Positions 43,078 to 52,518 are shown, numbered from the stretch's first letter. The stretch is DNA of 64,000 bases from Streptosporangium sp. NBC_01495 (GCF_036250735.1 NZ_CP109430.1:8556001-8620000), one strand, 5' to 3'. Numbers and translations: made by a program. Notes: generated from the sequence alone by a model not told the origin.

Positions 43078-43676
43078 GTGGGAGTGGTCCGCAAGATCGG
43101 TGTCGAGCGGTCGGTCCCGGTGCTCAAGGACGCGATCGAGGGGTTTCTCGCCGGGGTGTCCAACCCCAACACCGCGCGGGCCTACGCCACGGCGTTGCGT
43201 GCTCTGACCGAGAAGTTCGGTTCCTACACCCCGGTGACCGTGTTCGAGGGGGAAGCCGCGGCTGATCGAGTCGCCGCCTGGTTCATCGAGCGGTGGGGAT
43301 CGGCCTCGGCCGCACCGGCACCGCCCGGCTGCTACCCCGTCTGCTGGACGGGCGCCGGAGCGGGCCGGTGTTCACCACTGACCGGCGGGCCCGGGTGGAA
43401 CTGCCGCCGGCCGACGTCGACGCCGGCAGCGGGAAGGCGCGGCTGTCCTACCGGCGGGCGGCCGAGCTGTTCGAGACCGCCACCGGCGGCTGGACACTGC
43501 ACCAACTCCGGCACTCGGCACTGACCCACGCGGCCGAGGACGGCGCCAACACCTCCACCCTGCCGGCCTACTCCGGGCACACCTCGGTCGCCTCACTGGC
43601 CCGCTACGCCCGAGTCTCCGGCGAAGCACTCGCACGCCGGCAAGCCGGACGCGATCCCGCCGCCCGCAGGCGCTGA
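43078..43676 (+). pseudogene. Tyrosine recombinase/integrase, internally deleted and frameshifted
   Basis: Two pieces of one integrase in different frames. 43078 to about 43311 encodes the N-terminal core-binding domain (LKDAIEGFLAGVSNPNTARA...AAWFIERW). About 43312-43676 encodes the C-terminal catalytic half with HQLRHSALTHAA, GHTSVASLARYARVS (the Tyr nucleophile) in another frame. The middle, including the first catalytic Arg, is gone; an intact protein would need well over 250 residues. Not functional as it stands. The TTATCTGCG sites upstream could be its old recombination sites. Confidence 0.85.
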
Positions 43677-43856
43677 GGAACGGCGCAGAAAACGATGGAG
43701 GCCAAAGAGCGTTCATCCCCCTCGTATCCTCCTCGGATCGAGTGAAGGGGTGGAAGATCACCGGCCGTGCGGCGCACATATTCCCCTCAGGCTGTAAGAA
43801 ATGGCGCGGTTCGCTCACTTCCCTGGTACTGGCGCACTTAAGGGAAGGGAGGACAC

Positions 43857-44426
43857 ATGATCGAACCTGGTCCTCGGGACCGGTTCACCGTCTTGTACGG
43901 CTCCTGCTATTCGAGCGTGTACGCGTACGCGGTCAGCCGTGCGGGGCGGCAGCTCGCGGAGGAGGTGGCGAGTGAGACATTCTGCGTCGTGTGGCGGCGG
44001 ATCGACGACGTGCCGGATGAGGCGCTCCCATGGCTGCTCGGCGTTGCCCGCAACGTGCTGCGCGAGTCCTACCGTGCGGAGGCTCGGCGTCAGTCGCTGG
44101 AGAACGAGCTGTCGACGTGGGGCTCGGTCACGGAGCTGACAGCGCGCGACGTCGCCGAGTCGGTGACCGAGAGGGCAGCCGTTTTGCGGGGGCTCGCTGC
44201 GCTCTCCGATGGTGATCGTGAAGTGCTCACGCTGGTCGCCTGGCATGGGCTGCGGGCCGTGGATGCGGCGAAGGTCGTTGGCTGCTCCACCGCCACATTC
44301 TTTGTCCGGTTGCACCGTGCCCGGCGCAGGCTGGAGCGTGCGATGGCCGCTGAGCCCGACGCGATCACCGGCGCCGCCGTGTTCCCCTCCGAATCGCTGG
44401 CATTCATAAAGGAGTCAACCCGGTGA
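43857..44426 (+). CDS. ECF-family RNA polymerase sigma factor
   Basis: 189 residues. Sigma2 (YSSVYAYAVSRAGRQLAEEVASE with the -10 recognition helix) and sigma4 (VLTLVAWHGLRAVDAAKVVG HTH) are present. The ribosome site GGAAGGAGG precedes ATG. It overlaps the next gene by four bases; that membrane protein is presumably its anti-sigma partner. Confidence 0.93.
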   Translation: MIEPGPRDRFTVLYGSCYSSVYAYAVSRAGRQLAEEVASETFCVVWRRIDDVPDEALPWLLGVARNVLRESYRAEARRQSLENELSTWGSVTELTARDVAESVTERAAVLRGLAALSDGDREVLTLVAWHGLRAVDAAKVVGCSTATFFVRLHRARRRLERAMAAEPDAITGAAVFPSESLAFIKESTR

Positions 44427-45508
44427 AGAAGACCGATGTGATGAAGTCGCTCTCTGGCACTCGTCCCGCTTCGCTCAAGCCGGTGGACGATCCTGAACGG
44501 CTCGACCGAATCATCGCCGCCGCGACCACACGGCCGTCCACGGTCTCGGTCGTCCCCCCTCGTGGCCGCGTCAAGCTGGGCTGGGGATTGGGAACGGCGG
44601 GAGTGGTGGCGGCGGGGCTCGCGGTGGCCGTGACTCTGATACCTGGCGGTGCCGGCGATCGGTCCGCCGAGCCCGCCGCGCGCGGTCTGCTGCTCGCCGC
44701 AGCGGAGCAGACCGTGAAAGTGCCGACCGTCGCCGGCCGGTACTGGCATACCCGGGGTGCGAACTCGGGCGGTTCGTTCAGCGGAAGGTCATCCCACGGC
44801 GTTTGCCGAGACGAGACGTGGGTGGCGAAGTCGCCCAAGGATCCGAGTTGGTGGATAGTCCACTCCTGGACCCAAGTGGACGCCGCCAAGGGCGCGAAAC
44901 CACCCAAGGAGGGCGAGTTCAGCTCGGATCAAGCTCATTTCACCTGCGCTCGCGGCAACCGGGCGGTGGACGATGAAACAGGCAAGACGCCTTACGCCAG
45001 TCGGCTGAACAATTTTGCCGAACCGGGGTCAAGCTGGCCCAACGTCAACGGCAAAGCGGTCTCCGTCGCCGATATCCAGCGCCTGCCCACCGAACCGGAG
45101 GCGCTGAAAGAGGTCCTGATCCGGTGGCAGGGTCCTGGGATGAGCGACAAGAGACGAGATGAGATCCTGTTTGAGCAGGCGGCCGAACTGCTGCTCGAAC
45201 TGCCCGCCCCTTCCGGAGTCAGGGCGGCGCTGTTTCGGCTGATGGCCGATCTGCCCGAGGTCCGTTCCCTCGGCGGCGTACGGGACCCGCTGGGCCGTGA
45301 CGCGGTAGGGGTCGCGTTGCGAAGCTGCGAGCCCAGCTACGGTGCTGAGTCGCAGGTCCTGTTCGACAAGGACACCGGGCGCCTGCTGTCGGTCGGTAGG
45401 TCGGTAGGCGAGCAGGGTTGCGCAGATCTTCGACCGGCCGGTTGGAGCGCCGTTCTGGAGTCGGGCTGGACCGACGAATCGCCGAAGGTGCCGGCGGACC
45501 ACTCCTGA
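44423..45508 (+). CDS. CU044_5270-type membrane protein, probable anti-sigma partner
   Basis: 361 residues. Cytoplasmic N-tail of about 55 residues, a single membrane helix (LGWGLGTAGVVAAGLAVAVT) and a large extracytoplasmic region with GRYWHTRG and a repeated Trp-rich pattern (DETWVAKSPKDPSWWIVHSW). This family regularly follows ECF sigma genes in actinobacteria. There is no zinc anti-sigma motif. It starts with GTG 44423 inside the sigma stop. Holding the sigma factor at the membrane is inference. Confidence 0.8.
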   Translation: MKKTDVMKSLSGTRPASLKPVDDPERLDRIIAAATTRPSTVSVVPPRGRVKLGWGLGTAGVVAAGLAVAVTLIPGGAGDRSAEPAARGLLLAAAEQTVKVPTVAGRYWHTRGANSGGSFSGRSSHGVCRDETWVAKSPKDPSWWIVHSWTQVDAAKGAKPPKEGEFSSDQAHFTCARGNRAVDDETGKTPYASRLNNFAEPGSSWPNVNGKAVSVADIQRLPTEPEALKEVLIRWQGPGMSDKRRDEILFEQAAELLLELPAPSGVRAALFRLMADLPEVRSLGGVRDPLGRDAVGVALRSCEPSYGAESQVLFDKDTGRLLSVGRSVGEQGCADLRPAGWSAVLESGWTDESPKVPADHS

Positions 45509-45522
45509 CCAATCGCCACCCC

Positions 45523-45558
45523 GGCCCCGGCCTCCTCGTCTGAACGAGAGCCGGGGCC
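45523..45558. terminator. Hairpin between the ECF pair and the ROK gene
   Basis: GGCCCCGG (45523-45530) pairs with CCGGGGCC (45551-45558), and CTCGT with ACGAG inside, with a small internal bulge. It lies between convergent genes, 15 bp after the sigma-partner stop. 45559-45726 holds CGGATCACGA-type repeats and no gene. Confidence 0.7.
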
Positions 45559-45726
45559 GCTCCCGCAGCCGCTGGCAGAAAGGCGCCGGTCCGGGCCCCG
45601 CCAACGTCCATGATCGGGAGGAGTGGCGCCGCCGCCGAGACCCGGATCACGAAACCCCCGACGCGGACCACGCTCAGCGCGACACGGAGCACGAGACCAC
45701 GCGAACCGCGTTTGGCGCGACGCGGA

Positions 45727-46932
45727 TCACGAGATCCGTGGCAGGCGGCCGGAGTCCACGGAGTCGAGCACCCGGGCTGCGCCTCCCAGCGCGGCCGCCC
45801 CGTACCCGAGTGTGGAGGCCACGACCCGGCAGCCCCCCGCGTCCGGCGCGATCGTGCGTCCCCGGGTCTCGGCCTCCACCGAGGGCAGCAGCCACGGCGC
45901 GAGCGGCACGTAGTAGCCGCCCAGGATGACCACCTCGGGGTTGAGCAGGTTGGTCATCAGGGCCACGCCCTTGCCGAGGTTGTGACCCACGGAGCTCAGG
46001 AGGGCGAGCGTGCGCGCGTCGCCCGCGCGGGCCAGCCTCACCACCTCGTCAAGCTCGACCTCGACCTCGGCGGGCGAGATCGCGGCGTGCTCCAGCACGG
46101 CGCCGATCCCGGCGACGGCCTCCAGGCAGCCCAGGCGCCCGCAGCGGCACTCGGCGCCGAAGGGGTCGAGCTGGATGTGGCCGATCTCGCCGCCGTACCC
46201 CTGGCCCCCGCGGCGCAGCCGCCCGTCGAGGATGATCCCGGCCCCGACGCCGATCTCACCGGTGAGGTAGACCAGGTTGGCCGTCCCGGCGTGCGGGCCG
46301 AAGCGGTACTCGGCCAGGGCCGCCAGGTTGGCGTCGTTGTCGACCTGGACGGGGAAGCCCGGGTCGCGCAGGGCCTTGGTGAGGTCGCCACAGAGGTCGG
46401 CGTCGCGCCAGCCGAGGTTGGGCGCGATGCGCACGGTGCCGTCGGTGCCGATCAGCCCCGGCACGCCCACGGTCAGCCCCAGGATTTGGCGCTCCTCCTT
46501 GGCCATCCGGGTCACCACCCGGCGGACGATTCCCGCGACGGTGGCCATGGCCTGGCCCGCCGTACCGGCCGCGCCGGGGAAGGACCTGCGCCAGGACAGC
46601 AGCCTCTCCCCCGACAGGTCCACCGCGACCGCGGTGACGTAGTCGACGTTGACCTCGATGCCGATCGCCGCGTACGGCGAGCCGTCGAGCACGAGCATCG
46701 TGGCGGGGCGGCCGACGCGGTTCTCCGTCAGGCCGGTCTCCCTGACCAGGCGGCGGTCGATCAGATCGGCGACCAGGCTCGACACGGTCGCCTTGTTGAG
46801 GCCGGTGGACGCCGCGATGTCGGCCCGCGAGCACGGCGCGTGCTCGCGCACGAATCTCAGCACGACGGCGAGGTTGGTGGCCCGCACGTCGGCGAAGTCG
46901 GCCGGCCGCGGGTCAGTCGTAGGTGTGATCAA
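45727..46932 (-). CDS. ROK-family transcriptional repressor of the sugar regulon
   Basis: 401 residues. Winged HTH at the N-terminus (SRADIAASTGLNKATVSSLV), then a ROK sugar-kinase-like domain with VNVDYVTAVAVDLSGE, AALAEYRFG and the zinc motif CRCGRLGCLE. Divergent from the LplABC operon. The shared intergenic dyad at 47053-47081 also occurs before the GH31 and GH42 genes, so this is the best candidate for their common repressor, released by a sugar. Confidence 0.93.
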   Translation of the reverse strand: MITPTTDPRPADFADVRATNLAVVLRFVREHAPCSRADIAASTGLNKATVSSLVADLIDRRLVRETGLTENRVGRPATMLVLDGSPYAAIGIEVNVDYVTAVAVDLSGERLLSWRRSFPGAAGTAGQAMATVAGIVRRVVTRMAKEERQILGLTVGVPGLIGTDGTVRIAPNLGWRDADLCGDLTKALRDPGFPVQVDNDANLAALAEYRFGPHAGTANLVYLTGEIGVGAGIILDGRLRRGGQGYGGEIGHIQLDPFGAECRCGRLGCLEAVAGIGAVLEHAAISPAEVEVELDEVVRLARAGDARTLALLSSVGHNLGKGVALMTNLLNPEVVILGGYYVPLAPWLLPSVEAETRGRTIAPDAGGCRVVASTLGYGAAALGGAARVLDSVDSGRLPRIS

Positions 46933-47052
46933 GGTGAGTCCCGCTCCCGCTCGGCCAGGCTGGCCCCATCATGCCCCATCGTTCACCAATCCGTGACCGC
47001 TCACCGGCGCCCCGCGATCGTCGGTCCCTTGTGGCGACGGCCACCCTCGACT

Positions 47053-47081
47053 AATTTGTTTGGTCGTAAGACTAACTAATT
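47053..47081. promoter_or_regulatory. ROK operator candidate, importer/ROK intergenic site
   Basis: Inverted repeat AATTTGTTTG, 9-base spacer, CTAACTAATT. It stands 64 bp before the solute-binding protein start and 120 bp before the ROK start. Confidence 0.75.
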
Positions 47082-47145
47082 CTACCCCCGGAGACATCCG
47101 CCACGACACCCCGGACCCGTCTCGAGACAACGAAGGGAGCGCCCC

Positions 47146-48840
47146 GTGAAGGATCTTCCCCCGGGCGCGATGACCAGCCGCCGTGGATTCCTCGGGCTGG
47201 TGGGACTGAGCGCCGCGATGACCGCGGGGGGCGGCCTGCTGGGCGCGTGCTCCGCGCCCAGCGGCCCCCGGCCCGGCGGCGGAGGGGCCACGGCCGCCGC
47301 GGCGGACAGGCTGACGTCCCTCGTTCCCACCTACACCGCCTTCCCCGGTATCAAGCCTGATATCCCCGGCACGATCTCCACCCTGCCGGGGGTTCCCGAC
47401 GTCAGCGGTGGCTTCACCTCCTACCCGGCCGCCCCCACCGCCGCGCTCTCCCAGAAGGCGGGCAGGGGCGGCACCTACAGGGCCATGACCCCGCTGTGGG
47501 GCCCGCCGCCCCCCGGCCTGGCGAGCAACTCCTACTTCCAGGCAGTCAACACCGACATCGGCGCCACCGTGGAGTTCCAGATCACCGACGGCAACGTCTA
47601 CGGCGACAAGGCCATCGCGAGGCTCGCCGCCGGGGACGTCCCGGAGATCATGGTCATCCCGAGCTGGGAGATCGACAAGATGGCGGACTTCAACACCGCC
47701 GTCGACAAGGCCTTCGAGGACCTCACCCCTTACCTGCGGGGTGACAAGGTCAAGCCCTACCCGCTGCTGGCCGGCCTGCCGACGGCCGCGTGGCAGTGGT
47801 CGGTCTGGAACGGCAGGCTCATGGCGGTGCCGTTCCCGACCGAGCCGTACCCCCTCGCGCTGCTGTACCGCAAGGACCTGTTCGAGAAGAACGGCTGGAA
47901 CGCCAACCCCAGGTCCGCCGACGAGCTGTTCGAGCTCGGCAGGGAGATCACCGACGCCAAGGCCGGGCGCTGGGCGTTCGGCAGCATCCACGAGATGATG
48001 TGGCCGACCTTCCGCATCCCGCAGGACTGGCGGTACGAGGGCGGCAGGCTCCTCCACAAGTACGAGACCCCCGAGTTCGAGCCGATGCTGGAGTTCATGC
48101 GCAAGGTCTTCAAGGAGGGGCTGGTCCACCCGAACGTCGCCGGCAGCAAGGGCGCCAACGAGAAGGAGCTGATCGGGGCCGGGCAGATCCTGATCTACCG
48201 CGACGGGCTGGGCGGCTGGAAGGAGCTCCTGCAGCAGCACCGCGGCAAGAACCCCGGCTTCGGCCTGGGCGTCTTCCCGATCTTCGCCCACGACGGCGGC
48301 ACGCCGCTGATGTACCACGGCACCGCGGCGGGCATCTTCACCTTCGTCAGGAAGGGCCTGCCGAAGGAGAGGGTGGAGGAGATCCTCTCCATCCTCAACT
48401 GGTGCGCGGCGCCGTACGGGACCAGGGAGTACGAGCTCGCCAACTTCGGCGTGGAGGGAAAGCACTTCACCCGGGGGAAGGACCACGTCCCGCAGGCGAA
48501 CGACCTCGGCCGCAAGGAGGTCGCCTACACCTACGGCTTCCTGGGCGGGCGCCCGCTGTACGTGGACTGGCCCTGGCCCGACGCGGTCAGGGCCAACGTC
48601 GAGTGGCAGAACGCGAGCTTCCCGTACCTGGAGAAGGGCCCGTTCGACGGGATCAGGATCCAGCGGCCGTCGAAGTACTCCGGGCTGCAGGTCCCCACCG
48701 AGGACAAGTTCACCGACATCATGCGCGGCCGGCGGCCGGTGAGCGACGCCAGGCAGATCGTCACGGAGTGGCGGCGGGACGGCGGGGACGAGGCCCGCGA
48801 CTTCTACATGAAGGTCCTGCGGGACAACGGCCGTGCTTAG
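47146..48840 (+). CDS. Sugar ABC transporter solute-binding lipoprotein (LplA-like)
   Basis: 564 residues, starting GTG 47146 behind GAAGGGAG. Twin-arginine motif SRRGFLG (Arg12-Arg13) and lipobox LLGAC (Cys35): a Tat-exported lipoprotein anchored outside the membrane. The mature part is a long CUT1-class binding protein, larger than most sugar binders, as in the LplA group that takes oligosaccharides. First gene of the importer operon; its stop overlaps the permease start. No ATPase gene is present, so a shared MsiK-type ATPase elsewhere is presumed. Confidence 0.93.
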   Translation: MKDLPPGAMTSRRGFLGLVGLSAAMTAGGGLLGACSAPSGPRPGGGGATAAAADRLTSLVPTYTAFPGIKPDIPGTISTLPGVPDVSGGFTSYPAAPTAALSQKAGRGGTYRAMTPLWGPPPPGLASNSYFQAVNTDIGATVEFQITDGNVYGDKAIARLAAGDVPEIMVIPSWEIDKMADFNTAVDKAFEDLTPYLRGDKVKPYPLLAGLPTAAWQWSVWNGRLMAVPFPTEPYPLALLYRKDLFEKNGWNANPRSADELFELGREITDAKAGRWAFGSIHEMMWPTFRIPQDWRYEGGRLLHKYETPEFEPMLEFMRKVFKEGLVHPNVAGSKGANEKELIGAGQILIYRDGLGGWKELLQQHRGKNPGFGLGVFPIFAHDGGTPLMYHGTAAGIFTFVRKGLPKERVEEILSILNWCAAPYGTREYELANFGVEGKHFTRGKDHVPQANDLGRKEVAYTYGFLGGRPLYVDWPWPDAVRANVEWQNASFPYLEKGPFDGIRIQRPSKYSGLQVPTEDKFTDIMRGRRPVSDARQIVTEWRRDGGDEARDFYMKVLRDNGRA

Positions 48841-50080
48841 GAAGCCCGCCGGAACCGAGCCCGACGGAACCGAGCCCGACGGCGACCCTGCCCCGCCCGG
48901 GGACCGTACGGCAAGCGACCCGGCCCCGCCCGGAGCCGGTGCGAGGAGCGATTCGGCCCTACCCGGAACCGGTGCGAGGAGCGACCCGGCCTCGCCCGGG
49001 GACCGTACGGCAAGCGCCTCGGCCCCGCCCGGAACCGGTGCGGGGAGCGGCCGAATCTCGCCCGGCGACCGTAAAAGGACCGGGCCGGCGGGTGACCTGA
49101 CCTCACCCGCCGGCGCCGGCACCTCCAAGGATGTCCGTAAAAGGGGTCCGAGGACAAGCCGGGCGCGCCCGCAACCCTTCCGCGCGCGCCTGAAACGTGA
49201 CTGGCAGCTGCTGCTCATGGCCCTTCCCGCGGTCGGGCTGCTGGTCCTGTTCCACTACGTCCCGCTGCTCGGCAACGTGATCGCGTTCCAGGACTACTCG
49301 CCGTACGTGGGCATCGGGGACAGCCCGTGGGTGGGGCTCGCCAACTTCCACTGGCTGATGTTCGACGCGAGTTTCTGGGACGCGACGCTCAACACCCTGA
49401 CGATCACCACGTTCCAGCTGGTCTTCTACTTCCCCGTGCCGATCCTGCTGGCCGTGCTCCTGGACAGCGTGGTGCGGCCCCGGCTGCGCCTGTTCATCCA
49501 GGGGATCGTCTACATGCCGCACTTCTTCTCGTGGGTGCTGGTGGTCACGCTGTTCCAGCAGATGTTCGGGGGCGCGGGCCTGATCTCGCAGACGCTGCGG
49601 GACCACGGATACGACGGCATCGACATCATGACAAATCCGGATACGTTCATCGCGCTGGTGACCGCGGAGACGGTCTGGAAGGACGCCGGCTGGGGAACGA
49701 TCATCTTCCTGGCCGCACTGGCGGCCATCAACCAGAACCTCTACGAGGCCGCCGCCGTCGACGGCGCGAGCCGCTGGCGGCGGCTGTGGCACATCACCCT
49801 GCCGGGCCTGCGCCCGGTCATCGTGCTGCTGCTGATCCTGCGCCTCGGCGAGGCGCTGAACGTCGGCTTCGAACAGTTCTTCCTGCAGCGCGACGCGGTG
49901 GGCAGGGACGCCGCCGAGGTGCTGGACACGTTCGTGTACTGGCGCACGCTGCTGACCGGCGAGTGGAGCTACGGCGCGGCGGCCGGTCTGGTGAAGGGCC
50001 TGGTGGGGCTGGTGCTGATCCTGGTGGCCAACAAGGTCGCCCACCGATTCGGCGAGCAGGGGATCTACAAACGATCATGA
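48833..50080 (+). CDS. Sugar ABC transporter permease (LplB-like) with repeat-rich N-terminus
   Basis: 415 residues, GTG 48833 overlapping the previous stop. The first 105 residues are low complexity; residues 22-87 are six 11-residue units (types PGDRTASDPAP and PGTGARSDPAS). Six membrane helices follow from DWQLLLMALPAVGLLVLF, with the EAA loop NLYEAAAVDGASRWRRLWHI that meets the ATPase. A start after the repeats is possible, but none has a better ribosome site. It overlaps the second permease by four bases (ATGA). Confidence 0.9.
   Translation: MLRKPAGTEPDGTEPDGDPAPPGDRTASDPAPPGAGARSDSALPGTGARSDPASPGDRTASASAPPGTGAGSGRISPGDRKRTGPAGDLTSPAGAGTSKDVRKRGPRTSRARPQPFRARLKRDWQLLLMALPAVGLLVLFHYVPLLGNVIAFQDYSPYVGIGDSPWVGLANFHWLMFDASFWDATLNTLTITTFQLVFYFPVPILLAVLLDSVVRPRLRLFIQGIVYMPHFFSWVLVVTLFQQMFGGAGLISQTLRDHGYDGIDIMTNPDTFIALVTAETVWKDAGWGTIIFLAALAAINQNLYEAAAVDGASRWRRLWHITLPGLRPVIVLLLILRLGEALNVGFEQFFLQRDAVGRDAAEVLDTFVYWRTLLTGEWSYGAAAGLVKGLVGLVLILVANKVAHRFGEQGIYKRS
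48896..49093. repeat. 33-bp minisatellite, six units, in the permease 5' region
   Basis: Six degenerate 33-bp units encode an 11-residue period beginning PGDRT or PGTGA. The unit length keeps the frame. Confidence 0.85.
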
Positions 50081-50976
50081 CGACTCCTCCCCCCTGGGCC
50101 GAGCGGCCCAGCCGCGCCGGCGGGCTCCTTAAGGGGCTCGTCCTGACGCTCATCGTCGCGTGCGTGCTCTTCCCGATCTACATGGTCGTGCTGACCAGCC
50201 TGTCCACCCAGGAGGCGGTGACGGCGGCCGGTGGCCTGGTCACCGTGCCGGGCGGGCTGTCCCCGGCCGCGTACGAGGAGCTGTTCGCCGGCGGCGTGGT
50301 GACCCGGTCGGTCGTGGTCAGCCTCGGCGTGACCCTCGTCGGCACGGCGATCAGCCTGACCGTCACCGTACTGGCCGCCTACGGCCTGTCGCGGCCGGGC
50401 TCGCTGCTGCACCGGCCGATGCTGTTCCTGATCCTGCTGACCTTCCTGTTCGGCCCGGGACTGATCCCCAACTACCTGCTGGTCAGCTCGCTGGGACTGA
50501 TCGACACCTACTGGTCGCTGATCCTGCCCGGCGCGGTCACCGCGTTCAACCTGGTGGTGATGCGGGCGTTCTTCATGAACATCCCCGAGGAGGTGACCGA
50601 CAGCGCCCGCATCGACGGCGCGAGCGAGTTCCGCATCCTGCGGACGATCGTGCTGCCCATGTCGAAGGGCGTCACGGCCGTCATCGGCCTGTTCTACGCG
50701 GTCGGCTACTGGAACTCGTTCTTCAACGCCGTCCTCTATCTGAACGACAACGCCAAGTGGCCGTTGCAGGTGGTGCTGCGGCAGTACGTGCTCCAGGGCC
50801 AGTCGCTGATCGCCGGCCAGACCGGCGTCGGCACCGTCGCCGGGCAGTCCCCGCCGCCGAGCCTGGCCATCCAGATGGCCGTCGTCGTCATCGCGCTGCT
50901 CCCGGTGCTGTTCGTCTACCCGTTCGTCCAGCGGCACTTCACCAAGGGGGTCATCATCGGCGCCATCAAGGGCTGA
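50077..50976 (+). CDS. Sugar ABC transporter permease (LplC-like)
   Basis: 299 residues, six membrane helices, EAA loop EEVTDSARIDGASEFRILRTI. The ATG overlaps the lplB-type stop. It completes the importer LplABC. A hairpin follows at 50986. Confidence 0.94.
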   Translation: MTTPPPWAERPSRAGGLLKGLVLTLIVACVLFPIYMVVLTSLSTQEAVTAAGGLVTVPGGLSPAAYEELFAGGVVTRSVVVSLGVTLVGTAISLTVTVLAAYGLSRPGSLLHRPMLFLILLTFLFGPGLIPNYLLVSSLGLIDTYWSLILPGAVTAFNLVVMRAFFMNIPEEVTDSARIDGASEFRILRTIVLPMSKGVTAVIGLFYAVGYWNSFFNAVLYLNDNAKWPLQVVLRQYVLQGQSLIAGQTGVGTVAGQSPPPSLAIQMAVVVIALLPVLFVYPFVQRHFTKGVIIGAIKG

Positions 50977-50985
50977 GCGGCGCCG

Positions 50986-51019
50986 GCCGCCCGGCGGACC
51001 GGGCCTCCTCCCGGGCGGC
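50986..51019 (+). terminator. Hairpin after the importer operon
   Basis: GCCGCCCGG (50986-50994) and CCGGGCGGC (51011-51019), 16-base loop, 10 bp past the stop. No T tract. Confidence 0.55.
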
Positions 51020-51147
51020 GCGCTCCCCGACCGGTTCCTCCTGCGGGGTGAAGATCCGGCGTACGGCGGCGAGGGCCATGCCCTTCACTTCACCATGATG
51101 TAAGGGCTATACTCTTATTTTATCGGTTACACGGAAGACGGTGAGGC

Positions 51148-51735
51148 ATGCGGATCTCCATCACCGACTATGCGGTGGGAGCGGCTTTGGCCGGCGACCT
51201 GGCCAACACCTCGCCCACCGTGCGGACCACGGCCGGGGACACCCTGCCGACCCCGGAGGCGTTGACGCGCTTCCTCGCCGAGCACGGGCTGCGACTCGAC
51301 GCCCTGGCGGACGGGCGGTCGCCGACCGGCGACGACGTCCGCGAGATTCACCTGCTGCGCCGGGAGGCGCGTGGCGTCGTGGAGACCGAGACGGAGGACC
51401 AGGCCGTCGCGGGCGCCGCCGTGCTGGCCAGGCGGGCCGGTCTCAGCCCGGTGCTGGACCGCGACCCCGGCGGGCGATGGCAGTGGTACGTCCCGACCGC
51501 GCCGGGCGCGTCGCCGGCCGAGGAGTTGGCCGCGATCATCGGTGTCGGGCTGCTCGGCGCCGTCCGCGCCCTCGGCCACGGCCGGTTCCGCGCCTGCATC
51601 GCCCCTGGCTGCCGCGGTGTGTTCGTCGACACCAGCCGCGGGGGGCGCCGCGTCTACTGCATGCCCGACCTGTGTGGCAACCGGCTCAATGTCGCCAATC
51701 ACCGCGCACGGCACCGGCTGGGCAGCGCCCAGTGA
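51148..51735 (+). CDS. CGNR zinc-finger protein with ABATE domain
   Basis: 195 residues. The C-terminal zinc finger has Cys150, Cys155, Cys171 and Cys176 in RACIAPGCRGVF and YCMPDLCGNRLNVANHRAR, the CGNR signature; the N-terminal part is the ABATE helical domain. These are predicted stress-responsive DNA-binding regulators. ATG 51148 follows GGTGAGG. The upstream 51060-51140 is AT-rich with TATACT and may be the promoter. A phosphatase gene follows 18 bp later. Confidence 0.9.
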   Translation: MRISITDYAVGAALAGDLANTSPTVRTTAGDTLPTPEALTRFLAEHGLRLDALADGRSPTGDDVREIHLLRREARGVVETETEDQAVAGAAVLARRAGLSPVLDRDPGGRWQWYVPTAPGASPAEELAAIIGVGLLGAVRALGHGRFRACIAPGCRGVFVDTSRGGRRVYCMPDLCGNRLNVANHRARHRLGSAQ

Positions 51736-51753
51736 GAGACACAAGGAGAATCG

Positions 51754-52281
51754 ATGCAGAACCCTGAGGGCAGTGCGACAACCGGCCCGGTCGGCGAACC
51801 GCCGCTTGTAGGCGCTTTCCAACTGCCGGACGGCTCCTGGATCCGCGGTCGCGGCCTGCGCCGTCCGCCGCCGGAGGGGCCGACGCCCGACTTCGGGCTG
51901 TACCTCGGCTCCGACCGGCTCCGCCGTCGCCACGAGAGCGAGCTGCGGTGGCCGCACGCGTGGATCCAGTGGCCCGACTTCCTGCTGCCCCGCGACCACG
52001 ATCTGGCCGTGCGGCGAATCCGCGCGCTGCACGAGCGGGCACGGGCGGGCGCCGCGGTGGAGGTCGCCTGCGGGGGCGGCGTCGGACGCACCGGTACGGT
52101 CGTCGCCTGCCTCGCCGTCCTGGCCGGCCTCGCCCCGGCCGACGCCGTCGCCTGGACGCGCGAGCACCACCACCACCGGGCCGTCGAGACCCCGTGGCAG
52201 CGCCGCTGGGTACTGCGCTTCCCGCCGTCCCTTCGCTCGGATCCGCACGACCAGGGCGCCGATCCTGAGACATCACGCTGA
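51754..52281 (+). CDS. Protein-tyrosine phosphatase (dual-specificity type)
   Basis: 175 residues. Active-site CX5R loop with Cys106 and Arg112 in VACGGGVGRTG, and a general-acid Asp75 in WPDF. The small size fits a dual-specificity-like or RNA-phosphatase-like enzyme. GGAGAATC precedes ATG. Co-transcribed with the CGNR regulator; substrate unknown. Confidence 0.85.
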   Translation: MQNPEGSATTGPVGEPPLVGAFQLPDGSWIRGRGLRRPPPEGPTPDFGLYLGSDRLRRRHESELRWPHAWIQWPDFLLPRDHDLAVRRIRALHERARAGAAVEVACGGGVGRTGTVVACLAVLAGLAPADAVAWTREHHHHRAVETPWQRRWVLRFPPSLRSDPHDQGADPETSR

Positions 52282-52518
52282 GCCGTACGCACTCGTAAAC
52301 CTTGTGACACGTACCGGCAAAGCAGCCCGGGGAGATGGGTGGGCCGTGTGGAACCACATGACTCACTCGCGAGGATCGGATTCCTGTCGCGACCGGTGGG
52401 CTTCGAGATCTACGAGATCTGGCTGAAGGTCGCGTCCGCCGATGTGATGGGGATCTTGAGCGGCCGTTGCTCCGTGACCGCACGGGGCCGTGCGTAACCA
52501 ACCCAATATGGTTCCCAC

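Noticed and set aside
52359..52427. 22-codon frame after the first CCACATGACTCA copy
   Set aside because: Very short, no ribosome site; better seen as a duplicated fragment of the GNAT gene start.
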